DNA of 64,000 bases from Caulobacteraceae bacterium (GTDB lineage: Bacteria; Pseudomonadota; Alphaproteobacteria; Caulobacterales; Caulobacteraceae). Positions 42,613-53,629 of this stretch are shown here, one piece after another. The notes below the pieces were generated by a model, which was given only the letters and a program-made list of their open reading frames with translations, ran no database searches and had not been told where the DNA came from. Numbering within the stretch: position 1 is the first letter of the stretch; the number at the start of each line of letters is the position of its first letter. The stretch is from positions 62,001 through 126,000 of the forward strand of contig CANJLQ010000007.1 in NCBI GenBank assembly GCA_947475735.1. The letters run 5' to 3'. A program made the position numbers and the translations under genes.

Positions 42613-44531
42613 TGCGCCGGAGCGGCCGGTGCCGTTGGCGCGGCGGGCGCGTCGACGCCGAGGGCTTCCAGAGCGAGCACCGGGTCGTTCTCGGCCTTGG
42701 ACCGGGTGGAGGCGGCGTTGACGAGGAGCTCACCGATGCCGCCGACGAACTCCTGAGAGATGCGCGGACGGATCTGGTCGGCGAGGGGCGCGCTGGTGGC
42801 GGGGTTCGCGGCCCTCACGGCGTCGACACGACCGATGACGGCGGTGGTTTCGGATGCGGGGCTGGTGAAGACTTGGCCGCGACCCTGGCCGAACAGGCCT
42901 TGCAGCACACCCTCGCCGAGATCGGCCTGGGCTTCCGCGTTCTGCTGGACGTTGGTGCGGGTGTTGAGGGTGGCCCCGGCCGAGGTGGCGACGGCGGCGA
43001 TGTCTTCTCCGCCCCGGACGCGCGTGGCGAGCCGTTCGGCCAGGGCCGAAAGCCGGCGTGCGTTCTCGCGCTGGGTCCAGCTCTGCGCCAGGGGCTCGCG
43101 CACCTCGGCCAAGGACGGCAGTGCAGCGGGCTGGATGGTGTCGAGGCGGACGACGAAATACTGGCCCTCGCCGGCGTCGACGACCTCGCTCTCGGCTCCG
43201 GCGGTCAGGGCGTAGGCGTTCTGAAGGATCAGGGGCGGGGCGTTCATGGGCTGGCCGTCGGGCAGGCGACCGTCTTGGGTGAAGGGCGGCAACTGGACGA
43301 TCCGGGCACCGACCTCCTCGACCGCCTGGGCCAGGGTCTTGCCGTCAGCGCGGGCCTTTTCATAGGCCTCGACGCGGCTGAACACGCGGGCGCGGGCGTC
43401 CTCCAGCTGCAGCTCCTGGACGACCGCGTCGCGCACGCTTTCCAGAGTCGCGGCCTGGCCGGGCGAGATGGCGGTCAGCTTGGCCACAGTAAAGCCGACG
43501 CGGGCCTGAATCGGGGCGGACACCTGGTCGGCGGCCAGGCCGAACACGGCCGTGCCGATGGCCGGATCGGTGACGGCGCTCTGAGGCTGATCGACGTAGG
43601 GCACCGCCTCGACATTGTTGGCCTCGGCCACGGCCTGGGGCGACTGACCGGCGCGCAGGGCGGCGGCGATGCGCTCGGCAGCGGCGCGGTCGGCGACGGT
43701 CAGGGTGGTGAAGCTGCGGCGCTCGGGCGTCGACAGGGCCTCGCGGCGGAAGTTGTAGCGTTCGACGATGCGGGCCTCGGGGATGGCGGGCGGGGCCGCG
43801 TTCGGCGCGTCGCTGAAGACGATGACCGAGGCGATGCGGAACTCTGGGCGGCGCAGCTGGGCGGCGTTCTCGCTGAGGAAGGCGGTCAGCTGCGCGTCGG
43901 TCGGGGGCGGGGTCGTGCCGGCCATAGCCTGGGTGACCGTGAACCAGCGGCCGTCGCGGACCTCGAAAGCGCGGGCGGCCACGAGGGCCCCATAAACGCG
44001 CGGGGCGCGCAGACCGGCGGCGACCCCGGCGGCGAAGTGCTCGGACACGGCGGTGTCGCGGAACTCTTCTTCCAGTTGCAGGGGCGTGATGTTCTGTTCG
44101 GCCAGCATACGCTGATAGGTCGCCTCGTCGAAGGCGCCGGTGATCTGGTCGAAGAAGGCGGGGATCTCGCGGATGCGGTCCAGCACCAGGCGTTCGTCGA
44201 CGCGGATACCGGCCTTGTGGGCCCAGTTGAGGAAGCCGAGGCGGCGGGTCTGGCTTTCCAGGTACTGGACGTGGGCGTTCTCGGCGACCAGGTCTTCAAG
44301 CGTGACCGGGCGTCCCTGCTCCTGCTGGACGTTACCGCGGATGCGGTCGAAGTCGGCTCGGAACTGGGCCGGGCTCAGGGAGCGGTCGCCGGCGTCGATG
44401 ACGTTCCTGGGCCCCAGGCTGCCGAAGATGTCGGCCTGGGTGCCGCCGACGACGGCGAAGCTGAGGATCAGCAGCGCGAACAGGGCGATCGCCCACTTGG
44501 ACTTGGCGAAATCGCGGAAGCCGGAAATCAT
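42609..44531 (-). CDS. ppiD: Membrane-anchored periplasmic PPIase/chaperone PpiD
   Basis: Helps newly exported proteins fold at the Sec exit. The 640-residue protein has an N-terminal membrane anchor in SGFRDFAKSKWAIALFALL and a SurA_N-like helical part; a parvulin-like domain follows (about 245-375), then a second helical region. ATG 44531 is chosen since the anchor begins at once. It lies upstream of trpE with a 4-bp overlap and is divergent from tpiA. Confidence 0.92.
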   Translation of the reverse strand: MISGFRDFAKSKWAIALFALLILSFAVVGGTQADIFGSLGPRNVIDAGDRSLSPAQFRADFDRIRGNVQQEQGRPVTLEDLVAENAHVQYLESQTRRLGFLNWAHKAGIRVDERLVLDRIREIPAFFDQITGAFDEATYQRMLAEQNITPLQLEEEFRDTAVSEHFAAGVAAGLRAPRVYGALVAARAFEVRDGRWFTVTQAMAGTTPPPTDAQLTAFLSENAAQLRRPEFRIASVIVFSDAPNAAPPAIPEARIVERYNFRREALSTPERRSFTTLTVADRAAAERIAAALRAGQSPQAVAEANNVEAVPYVDQPQSAVTDPAIGTAVFGLAADQVSAPIQARVGFTVAKLTAISPGQAATLESVRDAVVQELQLEDARARVFSRVEAYEKARADGKTLAQAVEEVGARIVQLPPFTQDGRLPDGQPMNAPPLILQNAYALTAGAESEVVDAGEGQYFVVRLDTIQPAALPSLAEVREPLAQSWTQRENARRLSALAERLATRVRGGEDIAAVATSAGATLNTRTNVQQNAEAQADLGEGVLQGLFGQGRGQVFTSPASETTAVIGRVDAVRAANPATSAPLADQIRPRISQEFVGGIGELLVNAASTRSKAENDPVLALEALGVDAPAAPTAPAAPAQ

Positions 44532-44674
44532 GGAAGCGAGCCTGCAATCGTCGGGCGGCGAAGAGCGCCACGCTGGCCTATAGGGGAGGGCGGGCGACCC
44601 CCGCAAGCGCAGACCCACAGCTGGGCCGGCGGGTGGGCTTGGCGCCGGGCGAGGCGGTGCCTAGACAGGCCCCC

Positions 44675-45418
44675 ATGAAACAATCCGTGAAGACGATCGT
44701 CGGCAATTGGAAGATGAACGGCCTGGCGGCATCGCTAGGCGAGGCCGAGGCGGTCCGCGCCCATCTGGCGGCGCAGCCGACGGTCCACCGGGTCGGCCTG
44801 TGCCTGCCCGCCACCTTGATCGCTCAGGCGGCTTGCCGCCTGAAAGGCGGCACCGTCGAGATCGGGGGGCAGAACTGCCACGCCGAGGTCTCGGGGGCCT
44901 TCACCGGGTCAGTGTCGGCGGAAATGTTGAAGGACGCGGGGGCCTCTTTGGTCATCGTCGGCCACTCCGAGCGGCGGGCCGGGTTCGGCGAGACCGACGC
45001 CGATGTGGCGGCCAAGGTGGAGGCCGCTCTGCGCGCCGGGCTGGAGCCGATCGTGTGCGTCGGCGAGACCCTGGAGCAGCGCGATGCGGGTCGGGCGGTC
45101 GAGGTCGTGACCGCCCAGGTCGCGGCATCATTGCCCGATCGCCTGCGCGGCCGGGACTTCGCCGTGGCCTATGAGCCGGTCTGGGCCATCGGCACGGGTC
45201 GGACGCCGTCGGTCGAACAGGTCTCGGAGATGCACGCCGCGATCCGTGTCGCCCTGGTCGAGCGGCTGGACGCGACGACCACGCCGATCCTGTATGGGGG
45301 TTCGGTCAACCCGACGAATGCGGCGGAGTTGCTGGCGGTCGATGAGGTGGGCGGAGCACTGGTGGGTGGGGCGTCGTTGAAGGCGGACGATTTCCTGGCG
45401 ATCGTGCGCGCCGCCTGA
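44675..45418 (+). CDS. tpiA: Triosephosphate isomerase
   Basis: Interconverts the two triose phosphates. The 247-residue TIM barrel has the N-terminal GNWKMNG with the catalytic Lys13, the His in VIVGHSERR, and the Glu of [11 protein letters not shown]; the end [13 protein letters not shown] is conserved. ATG 44675 precedes that motif by the normal distance. secG lies 82 bp downstream on the same strand. Confidence 0.97.
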   Translation: MKQSVKTIVGNWKMNGLAASLGEAEAVRAHLAAQPTVHRVGLCLPATLIAQAACRLKGGTVEIGGQNCHAEVSGAFTGSVSAEMLKDAGASLVIVGHSERRAGFGETDADVAAKVEAALRAGLEPIVCVGETLEQRDAGRAVEVVTAQVAASLPDRLRGRDFAVAYEPVWAIGTGRTPSVEQVSEMHAAIRVALVERLDATTTPILYGGSVNPTNAAELLAVDEVGGALVGGASLKADDFLAIVRAA

Positions 45419-45500
45419 GCCGCGCGTTGCTCCGTGTCGCCATCGATGTTAGACGCCGCCGCTTGATCGGCGGGGGCTCTCGCCACACATAAGCGGCACC

Positions 45501-45920
45501 ATGCTCCAGACCATTCTCCTCGTCGCCATGATCATCATCTCGGTCGCCCTGACCGGGGTCGTCCTGCTGCAGCGTTCCGAAGGGGGCGCTCTGGGCATGG
45601 GCGGCGGGCCCTCGGGCTTCATGACCGCGCGCGGCGCCGGCAATCTGCTGACCGTCGCGACCTGGTGGCTGGGCGGGGCCTTCGGGGCCTGCGCCATCCT
45701 GCTGACCATCGTCGGCAACATCGAACGCTCCAGCCAGTCGGTGGTCGATGCGGACGCCCTGGGCACCATCGCCGTCGGCAGCGCTGCCCCGGCCGAGACC
45801 GCCCCGACGACCGCGCCCGCTCCAACCGCTCCGGCCCAGCCCGCCGCGCCGTCGCTGGACGACCTGGAAGCCAGCCTGCCGACGGTCGGCGCCACCCCGG
45901 CCCCCGCGCCGGAGCAATAG
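45501..45920 (+). CDS. secG: Preprotein translocase subunit SecG
   Basis: Accessory subunit of the SecYEG channel. The 139-residue protein has two membrane helices (about 1-20 and 48-72) separated by a GGALGMGGGPSGFM loop typical of SecG. A Pro/Ala/Thr-rich tail of about 60 residues follows, longer than in E. coli. The tpiA-secG-pyrG order is common in alphaproteobacteria. A terminator follows. Confidence 0.93.
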   Translation: MLQTILLVAMIIISVALTGVVLLQRSEGGALGMGGGPSGFMTARGAGNLLTVATWWLGGAFGACAILLTIVGNIERSSQSVVDADALGTIAVGSAAPAETAPTTAPAPTAPAQPAAPSLDDLEASLPTVGATPAPAPEQ

Positions 45921-45963
45921 GGAATGGCGGGCTTCGCACCCGCCGCTTCTTCCGCCCCATCCC

Positions 45964-45999
45964 CTCCGCTCCGGACCTGCTCCGGGGCGGAGTTTTGTT
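45964..45999 (+). terminator. Intrinsic terminator after secG
   Basis: CTCCGCTCCGG (45964-45974), loop ACCTGCT, CCGGGGCGGAG (45982-45992), followed by TTTTGTTTT. One mismatch in an 11-bp stem with a good T-tract. It separates secG from pyrG. Confidence 0.9.
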
Positions 46000-46057
46000 T
46001 TCAACAGCAGGATCGCATCGCATTCCTTCGGCGGTGCCGAATCAGCGCCTAAGGTGA

Positions 46058-47713
<1,656 letters not shown>

Positions 47714-47894
47714 AGAACGACGAAGTCCGAGACCATGGTGCGGAATCCGGGGTTCGACGAACTCCGTCGTCGCTAAGCCACATTCCGTATACACAACAAT
47801 GGCTTGCAGATCATAGCTACGCAGCTAGGTGCAGGATTGCACCCTGTGGACTCGGTGTCTGCGGAGTCCAATCCGCATCGGGGCAGCCAACGGA
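47714..47894. other. Intergenic region after pyrG, no gene seen
   Basis: A 181-bp gap, one of the longer ones in the window and more AT-rich than its surroundings. It holds an inverted repeat GGACTC...GAGTCC with a 10-base loop (about 47848-47869). I see no T-run terminator and no convincing reading frame. It separates pyrG from a convergent lipoprotein gene, so it needs no promoter. Confidence 0.4.
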
Positions 47895-48155
47895 TCAGGG
47901 GTTGGGCGTCTCGCGCGGCAGGGTCGGATCCGCGACCGTGCCGTCCGGGTTGCCGGGGCCGGTCGATTCGTCTGACGAGCCCGGGACGCCGCCGCCTTCC
48001 GGCGGGGCATAGCCGACGCTGGGCTCGGCCGGGGCTGTGCCCTCGGGGGCCGTGGCGTTGGTGTCCGGCACCGACGCCGGTTCTTCGGGCTGCGAACAGG
48101 CGGCCAGGGTCAGGGCGACAGCGGCGGACACAGCGATCTGGGCGATCAAGCGCAT
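47895..48155 (-). CDS. Small lipoprotein, unknown
   Basis: The 86-residue precursor starts MRLIAQIAVSAAVALTLAAC with lipobox LAAC at Cys20. The mature part is acidic and rich in Pro, Gly, Ser and Thr with no predicted fold. ATG 48155 is chosen so that the signal peptide is of normal length. The family is not known to me; similar short Pro-rich lipoproteins are common in Caulobacterales. Confidence 0.7.
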   Translation of the reverse strand: MRLIAQIAVSAAVALTLAACSQPEEPASVPDTNATAPEGTAPAEPSVGYAPPEGGGVPGSSDESTGPGNPDGTVADPTLPRETPNP

Positions 48156-48263
48156 GGGGTCTCTCCTAATGTGGAGCTTCAACCCGGATCACGGCGTTCG
48201 GGTTCCGCGCCGTGCGGCGGGATGACCGTTGCCACCCGTGACGCGCTCGCCTAGTCCGGTGCC

Positions 48264-48776
48264 GTGAGCCTAGAACCCATTCCCGACGACGCCATCAGCC
48301 AGACCGAGGCGCGGGCCTACCGCGATGCGCTCGGAGCGTTCGCCACGGGCGTCTGCGTGGTCACGGCCGATGGACCCGACGGGCCGGTCGGGATCACCAT
48401 TAACTCCTTTACCTCGGTGTCGCTGCGGCCCCGGCTGGTCATGTGGTGCCTGGACGATCGATCCGAGCGATATCCCGCGTTCGCCGGGGCCGAGCGGTTC
48501 GCCATCCATGTGCTGGACGCCCAGTCCGAAGCCCTGGCCCGACGGTTCGCAAAGGGCGACGGGATCATGGCCGAGGGCGAGTTCGCCCGGATCGGAGACG
48601 GCCCGCCACACCTGGCGGCCGCCGCCGCGCGATTCGACTGCCGTACCTATCAGCGCGTCCAGATGGGAGACCATGTGATCCTGGTCGGGGCGGTCGAGGG
48701 GTTCGCCACTTCGGACAGCGCGACCCTGACCTATTTCCGGGGCCGTTACGGCATCGCCGGCGGAGCGGGCGCATGA
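48264..48776 (+). CDS. Flavin reductase family protein
   Basis: The 170-residue flavin-reductase-like protein (FMN-binding split barrel) has FATGVCVVTADGPDGPVGITINSF, where TGVxVVT and GxTxNSF mark the flavin site, and the ending LTYFRGRYG. It would supply reduced flavin to a monooxygenase, but no oxygenase component is near. The start is GTG 48264 without a clear ribosome binding site. It is coupled (ATGA) to the dehydrogenase gene. Confidence 0.9.
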   Translation: MSLEPIPDDAISQTEARAYRDALGAFATGVCVVTADGPDGPVGITINSFTSVSLRPRLVMWCLDDRSERYPAFAGAERFAIHVLDAQSEALARRFAKGDGIMAEGEFARIGDGPPHLAAAAARFDCRTYQRVQMGDHVILVGAVEGFATSDSATLTYFRGRYGIAGGAGA

Positions 48777-49633
48777 GGATCGGCTTCGCCGGACTGGGTG
48801 TCATGGGCGGGCCGATGGCGCGTCACCTTGTGACCGCCGGACATGAGGTGGCGGGCTATAATCGCTCGCCGGAGAAGGCGCGGCGTTGGGCCGAGGCCAC
48901 GGGCGGGCGCTTTGCTGCCACCGCGATCGAGGCGGCGGACGAGGCCGATCTGTTCGTCTTGTGCGTCGGCAATGACGACGACGTTCGCCGGGTCGTGGCC
49001 GAGGCCCTGCACGGCCTGGCGGCGGGTGCGGTGATCGTAGATCACACCACCACCTCGGCCAGGGTGGCGCGCGAGATGGCGACGCTGGCGGCCGATGGGG
49101 GAATGGACTTCATCGACGCCCCGGTCTCGGGCGGCCAGGCGGGGGCAGAAAACGGCCAGCTCAGCGTCATGGCCGGCGGCGACGCCGAGGCGCTCGAGCG
49201 CGTGCGGCCGGTTCTGATGGCCTATTCCAAAGCGATCCAGCACATGGGACCTGCGGGCGCGGGCCAGCTGACCAAGATGGTCAATCAGATCGCCATCGCC
49301 GGCGTGGTCCAGGGCCTGGCCGAGGCCGTCCATTTCGCCCAGGCCGCCGGTCTGGACACCGACGCGGTGTATGAGGCCATCTCCAAGGGCGCGGCCCAGT
49401 CCTGGCAAATGGACAACCGCTGGAAGACGGCGGCGCGGGGCGAGTTCGAGTTCGGTTTCGCCGTCGACTGGATGCGCAAGGACCTGGGCCTGGTGCTGGA
49501 CGAGGCGCGAACGAATGGATCGCAGCTTGCCGTCACGGCCGTGGTCGATCAGTTCTATGCCGAGGTGCAGGCGATGGGGGGATCGCGGTGGGACACGTCG
49601 AGCCTGAAGGCGCGGTTGAAGAACTCAAGCTGA
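48773..49633 (+). CDS. NAD(P)-dependent beta-hydroxyacid dehydrogenase
   Basis: The 286-residue protein has the Rossmann start IGFAGLGVMGGPMA, the substrate loop DAPVSGG (115-121) and catalytic Lys168 (GQLTKMVNQ). This marks the 3-hydroxyisobutyrate / tartronate semialdehyde / glyoxylate reductase family. Which acid it uses is not set by sequence. It overlaps the flavin reductase stop by 4 bp. Confidence 0.92.
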   Translation: MRIGFAGLGVMGGPMARHLVTAGHEVAGYNRSPEKARRWAEATGGRFAATAIEAADEADLFVLCVGNDDDVRRVVAEALHGLAAGAVIVDHTTTSARVAREMATLAADGGMDFIDAPVSGGQAGAENGQLSVMAGGDAEALERVRPVLMAYSKAIQHMGPAGAGQLTKMVNQIAIAGVVQGLAEAVHFAQAAGLDTDAVYEAISKGAAQSWQMDNRWKTAARGEFEFGFAVDWMRKDLGLVLDEARTNGSQLAVTAVVDQFYAEVQAMGGSRWDTSSLKARLKNSS

Positions 49634-49687
49634 CGTCAGGTTGATGATCGTTCTGGGGTGAGCCATGATTCCCTTTGGGGACCAGCA

Positions 49688-50239
49688 ATGACAGACGCCA
49701 CGCCGACTGCGAAAGCCGCACCCCGTGTTCGTCCTCTCGATCATCCGGTCTGGCCGCTGTGGCGGGCCTACAAGCGTCTGTTTCCGACACCCGGAATGTT
49801 GATATCCGGGGCGACGACCCCGGGGTCGTGGGGCTGGTTCGGCAACGACGTGGTCTCGGGGTTGCGGCGCAATCCGTCGACGGCCAAGGCCTTCGCCTTG
49901 GTTCATGATACGTCGCCGGACCTGTTCAATGCCCTGTCTGCGCTGGCGACGCTGAACCAGAGACGGCAGGAACTGGGGTTCCAGATGCTGGCCGTCTTCT
50001 ACGTCACCGTGCCGGTGACCTTGTTCGTCTCGGCCGGCGAGATCGCGCCGGAGGCCACTCTGGCCTTCGCGCGCGATCAGGCCGACACCCTGTTCGGCAT
50101 GGTGGCCGTCGTGATCGTGACCACGCTGATCTATCTCGCAAGCCTGTGGCGCGCGCGGCAGATGGTGCAGGTGCTGGACCTGATCCGGCTGGAGCGCGGG
50201 GTCTCGCCCGTTTCAACGGTCGAACTGCGCGAGGGCTGA
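49688..50239 (+). CDS. Two-helix membrane protein, unknown
   Basis: A 183-residue protein. After a soluble N-terminus with LDHPVWPLWRAYKRLFPTPG it has two membrane segments (about 100-117 and 138-156) and a charged tail. I do not recognise a family. ATG 49688 has GGGGA upstream; an earlier frame start at 49658 has none. It follows the dehydrogenase by 54 bp and is convergent with the autotransporter gene. Confidence 0.65.
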   Translation: MTDATPTAKAAPRVRPLDHPVWPLWRAYKRLFPTPGMLISGATTPGSWGWFGNDVVSGLRRNPSTAKAFALVHDTSPDLFNALSALATLNQRRQELGFQMLAVFYVTVPVTLFVSAGEIAPEATLAFARDQADTLFGMVAVVIVTTLIYLASLWRARQMVQVLDLIRLERGVSPVSTVELREG

Positions 50240-50248
50240 GCGACCGCC

Positions 50249-53200
50249 CTAGAACCGGAAGCTGGCGCGCAGCAGAAGGGTGTAGCGGACGTAGTCCTCG
50301 ATCATCTCCGCGTCCGCCGTGACCGACAGGCGACCCAGGTCGTTGCCGACCGACAGGTTGAAGCCCGCGATCGGTCCGCCGCCTTCGATGGAGTCCGGCG
50401 ACAGAGTGAAGGGCGAGCCGCCCGAGGCGAAGCGGGCGATGGTCTCGCCCGGATCCACCGAGATGTTCTGACGCCAGCCAAGGCGCAGTTCGGGCCGGAT
50501 CCAGCCGTTCTCGCCGAAGCCGTAGCCGATGTTCACCGCCGCCACGCCCGCGAACATATGGCCGTCGCGATCCTCGATCTGAAGGTTGAAGCCGTTGTTC
50601 AGGCCCTCTTCGTCGTGCGCGTCCTCGCTGAGCGAGAAATATTCCAGATAGGCCTCGGGCCGGATGCTGAGTCGACCAAAGCTGCGCTCGTACGAGGCCC
50701 CGCCGGCCAGGGCCAGGGTGAAGCCGTTCCAGCTGGACTGGTTGATCAGGTTGATGTCCTGGGTCACCAGCTGGCGCGTTGAGTCGAAGGTGGCATAGCC
50801 GCCCGCAGCCCGGGCCCAGGTCGACCAGGCCTGACCTTGCGCGCGCCAGGACAGGCCCAGCTCGATCAGGCTGGCCGAAAGGATTTCCTCGGCCTCGGCC
50901 TCCGGGTCCTCGATGTCGGACGAGGTGAAGGCCACGGTGACGCCGAACGCCCCCAGATCGGTCCCCCGTTCGATGCCGCCGGCCACGCCGAAGCCTTCGG
51001 AGCGGAAGCCGTAGGTGTCGGTCTTGTCCTTGTCGGCGTAGAAGTTGATTTCCTGCAGCCAGGCACTGGTCTCGCCCGGCGTCACCGTGGCGTTGCGGCC
51101 CGACAGCGCTCGCGTGACCGCATCGACGCCCGAGGCGAGAGACAACAAGGGGCCGCCCGAGTGGTCGGGCAGGATCTGCTCGTACAGGTCGATGAAGCCC
51201 GCGCGGCCGCTCTGGGCGATGAACAGGTCGCGCAGGACCGCGTTGCCGGACAGGGAGCCGTAGAAGGAGTCGAACGCCTGGCTCTCTACCGCGATCAGTC
51301 CGGCCTCGGCGGCGGTGCGACGGCGGGCGTCGACGAAGACGTCTCCGGCCGCGACGTCGGTGCCCGCCGACACCACGAACAGATAGGGAGAGTTGGCCTG
51401 GACGGCGGTCTGGTCGATGGTCCCGGCGTTCAGAACATTGGCGTCGATGATGGTGAAGCGACGCGGATCGGTGATCAGGGAGTTGAAACGCACGCCCAGC
51501 CCGGCGCCGGTCGCCAGGGTGGCGGTGCCGTTGACGCGGAATCCGGCGTTGCTGCCCGTCGCCGGATCGAGGGTGACGATCAGGTCGCCGTTGGCGCCGA
51601 TGTTCAGACTGGTCGCGCCCGTGACGCCGAGTTGGCGGGCATCCAGAGTGCCGTTGGCGACATCCACGGTCAGCAGTCCGTCGGTGTCGGTGACCGCGCC
51701 TCTGACGATCCCTCCGCCGGTGATCGACAGGCGGTCGGCGCCGGCCCCGAAGGCGACGCCGCCGCGCATCTCGCCGTTCTCGATCGACAGAAGGTCGCCG
51801 CCGGAGCCGAAGCGCACGTCGCCGACCAGGAAGGGCTCGTTGGAGTTGGTGACCCCGTCGCCATCCGTGTCGGGGTCCGTGGCCGTCGGGGCGCTGGCCT
51901 CTCCGAACTGACGCAGGGTGACGCCAGTGGTGTTGGCAGAGACATCGACGGCGGTCGCCGTGCCGGTGATCGGATCGCCGGCGGCGTTGGCGCCCAGAAC
52001 GGCCTGGATGACCCCGGCATTGGTGACAGTGGTCAGGGATCCGGACAGGTCACGAACAGCGACCGAGCTGGCCAGTCCGCCTGTCGCGCTGGCGAAAATG
52101 CTGCCGGAGTTGGTGAGTGTCGGGACCGAGGCGCCCGAGGCGATCACCAGACCGCCCGCTGTCACGCCGCCGATGGTGGAGGAGGTGCCCGCGGTCAGGC
52201 TGCCGATGTTGTCGATCCGAGGCGTCGAGGTGCCCGCGCCAATGGCCACCGCCGTCGCCGAGCCGTTGCGCGCGAGGGCGGTGACCGTCCCCTCATTGCG
52301 CACGCCGCCCGCGATGGCGACGGTCTGCCCGCCGGCCACGCCCAATTGCACGCCCGTCGAGGAGATACCGTCGTAGACGCCGTCGCCGTTGATGGAGCCC
52401 CGATTGATGAGGCCGTAATTCAGGTCGCCGGTACCCGCGACGCCCAGGGTGATGCCCCGCGTGGCCGAACCGACCGCCAGGGTCGGGGCCGCGCCATAGC
52501 CGGTCAGGGCGGCGTTGCCTTCGGACGCGTCCTGGATGCCGTCGTTGTCTTCGTCTGTGGAGGTCGTGCTGTTGTCCGCCGGACGCACATCCAGCACCAC
52601 GCCACCGGCCACGTTGCCGCCGATCGAGACCGTCGATCCACCCTGCAGCAGATCGTCAGCGTCCAGCCGCGCCGTGGCCGCGTCGCTGGGTCGGCTGAAG
52701 AAGCGGTAGCCCGTCGAAGACATCGCGCCCTGGAGCGTCAGACGTCCGCCCACGTCCGCCTGGATGGAGGCTGCCGAGGCGCCCTGGCCTTGGGCCGCGA
52801 TCGGACCGCCCAGATTGACCGAGCCCGAGACCGCGCCCGTTTGATTGTAGGCGACGGCGTTCGTGCCGATGGCCCGCAGGGAGCCGAACACGGTCACATT
52901 GCCGGTCAACCCACGCTCCACCGAGATGGCGCGTGAATCGTTGCCCTCGATCTGGATCACGGAGGTGCTCTCAACCAGGACGTTGCCGGTCAGAGGCGTT
53001 CCGCCCGTCAGCCGCAGCCCGTACCGGCCGGAGCCGTTGGCGAAAGGGCCATCCGGGTCGCCGTCCGTGTCGGTATCCGGATAGGTTTCGATATTGTCGG
53101 TGACGGAGATACTTCCGCCGATGGTGACATTCCCCGCCGTCGCGCCTGGCCCCACCAGAATGGCGGTCGATCCGTCGGCCGAGTTCAGCATGCTGATGTT

Positions 53201-53431
53201 CGAGCCGGAATCGAGATCGATGAAGTTGTTGGTGTCGACGGTCACCGCGACGCCGTTGGCAATGGTGATCGACCCGCCCGAGGCCAGCCGGATGTCGTCC
53301 CTGGCAGTGCCGGTGGCGTTCGACGTCTGGATTGGCGTCGTGCGCGCGTTCGAAATGACGGTTTCAGCCTGGACGCCCGTGGCAGCCATCAAAGGGGCAA
53401 GCGCCACCGCGGTCGCAAGCAGTCTACGCAT
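50249..53431 (-). CDS. Autotransporter outer-membrane beta-barrel protein
   Basis: The 1060-residue protein has a signal peptide (about 1-22, ATGVQA), a long Gly/Ala/Thr/Ser-rich passenger with repeating turns in which short NxG and GSxxxG units recur (beta-helix type), and a C-terminal autotransporter barrel of about 260 residues ending in FRF, the terminal aromatic signal of outer-membrane proteins. There are small Asp-rich loops, DTDTDGDPDG near 125 and DEDNDGIQDAS near 295, that look like calcium-binding thrombospondin type 3-like units. ATG 53431 is chosen with GGGGTGA before it; GTG 53443 is an alternative. Confidence 0.92.
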   Translation of the reverse strand: MRRLLATAVALAPLMAATGVQAETVISNARTTPIQTSNATGTARDDIRLASGGSITIANGVAVTVDTNNFIDLDSGSNISMLNSADGSTAILVGPGATAGNVTIGGSISVTDNIETYPDTDTDGDPDGPFANGSGRYGLRLTGGTPLTGNVLVESTSVIQIEGNDSRAISVERGLTGNVTVFGSLRAIGTNAVAYNQTGAVSGSVNLGGPIAAQGQGASAASIQADVGGRLTLQGAMSSTGYRFFSRPSDAATARLDADDLLQGGSTVSIGGNVAGGVVLDVRPADNSTTSTDEDNDGIQDASEGNAALTGYGAAPTLAVGSATRGITLGVAGTGDLNYGLINRGSINGDGVYDGISSTGVQLGVAGGQTVAIAGGVRNEGTVTALARNGSATAVAIGAGTSTPRIDNIGSLTAGTSSTIGGVTAGGLVIASGASVPTLTNSGSIFASATGGLASSVAVRDLSGSLTTVTNAGVIQAVLGANAAGDPITGTATAVDVSANTTGVTLRQFGEASAPTATDPDTDGDGVTNSNEPFLVGDVRFGSGGDLLSIENGEMRGGVAFGAGADRLSITGGGIVRGAVTDTDGLLTVDVANGTLDARQLGVTGATSLNIGANGDLIVTLDPATGSNAGFRVNGTATLATGAGLGVRFNSLITDPRRFTIIDANVLNAGTIDQTAVQANSPYLFVVSAGTDVAAGDVFVDARRRTAAEAGLIAVESQAFDSFYGSLSGNAVLRDLFIAQSGRAGFIDLYEQILPDHSGGPLLSLASGVDAVTRALSGRNATVTPGETSAWLQEINFYADKDKTDTYGFRSEGFGVAGGIERGTDLGAFGVTVAFTSSDIEDPEAEAEEILSASLIELGLSWRAQGQAWSTWARAAGGYATFDSTRQLVTQDINLINQSSWNGFTLALAGGASYERSFGRLSIRPEAYLEYFSLSEDAHDEEGLNNGFNLQIEDRDGHMFAGVAAVNIGYGFGENGWIRPELRLGWRQNISVDPGETIARFASGGSPFTLSPDSIEGGGPIAGFNLSVGNDLGRLSVTADAEMIEDYVRYTLLLRASFRF

Positions 53432-53596
53432 TCGGAAAGTCACCCCAGATGGATACGCGCGATCGGGCGCCGGAGCCTTCTAACAAGGGCTGCGCGGCCT
53501 GTCCCAAGTTTCGCGAATTTGAGGCGAATGCAAGGCCGAAACTCAGTCGCCGGGGGAACGGCGGTCGCCGTGCTATTGCAAAGGTCGCGATCAAAA

Positions 53597-53615
53597 TGAT
53601 ATCACTATCATATCA
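53597..53615. promoter_or_regulatory. Dyad TGATAT-N7-ATATCA before the SPFH gene
   Basis: A perfect 6-bp inverted repeat (53597-53602 and 53610-53615) with a 7-base centre CACTATC, 14 bp before the GTG start and next to a GGAGG. It is AT-rich in a GC-rich genome, so it stands out. It is a candidate operator, possibly for the ribbon-helix-helix protein encoded downstream. Confidence 0.55.
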
Positions 53616-53629
53616 ATTGGGAGGCTGAA

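Noticed and set aside
42612..44678. Long plus-strand open frame opposite ppiD
   Set aside because: Antisense to ppiD, with low-complexity Gly/Asp content typical of reversed GC-rich coding sequence.
50837..52936. Long plus-strand open frame opposite the autotransporter
   Set aside because: Shadow of the repetitive passenger; its own repeats only mirror those of the real gene.
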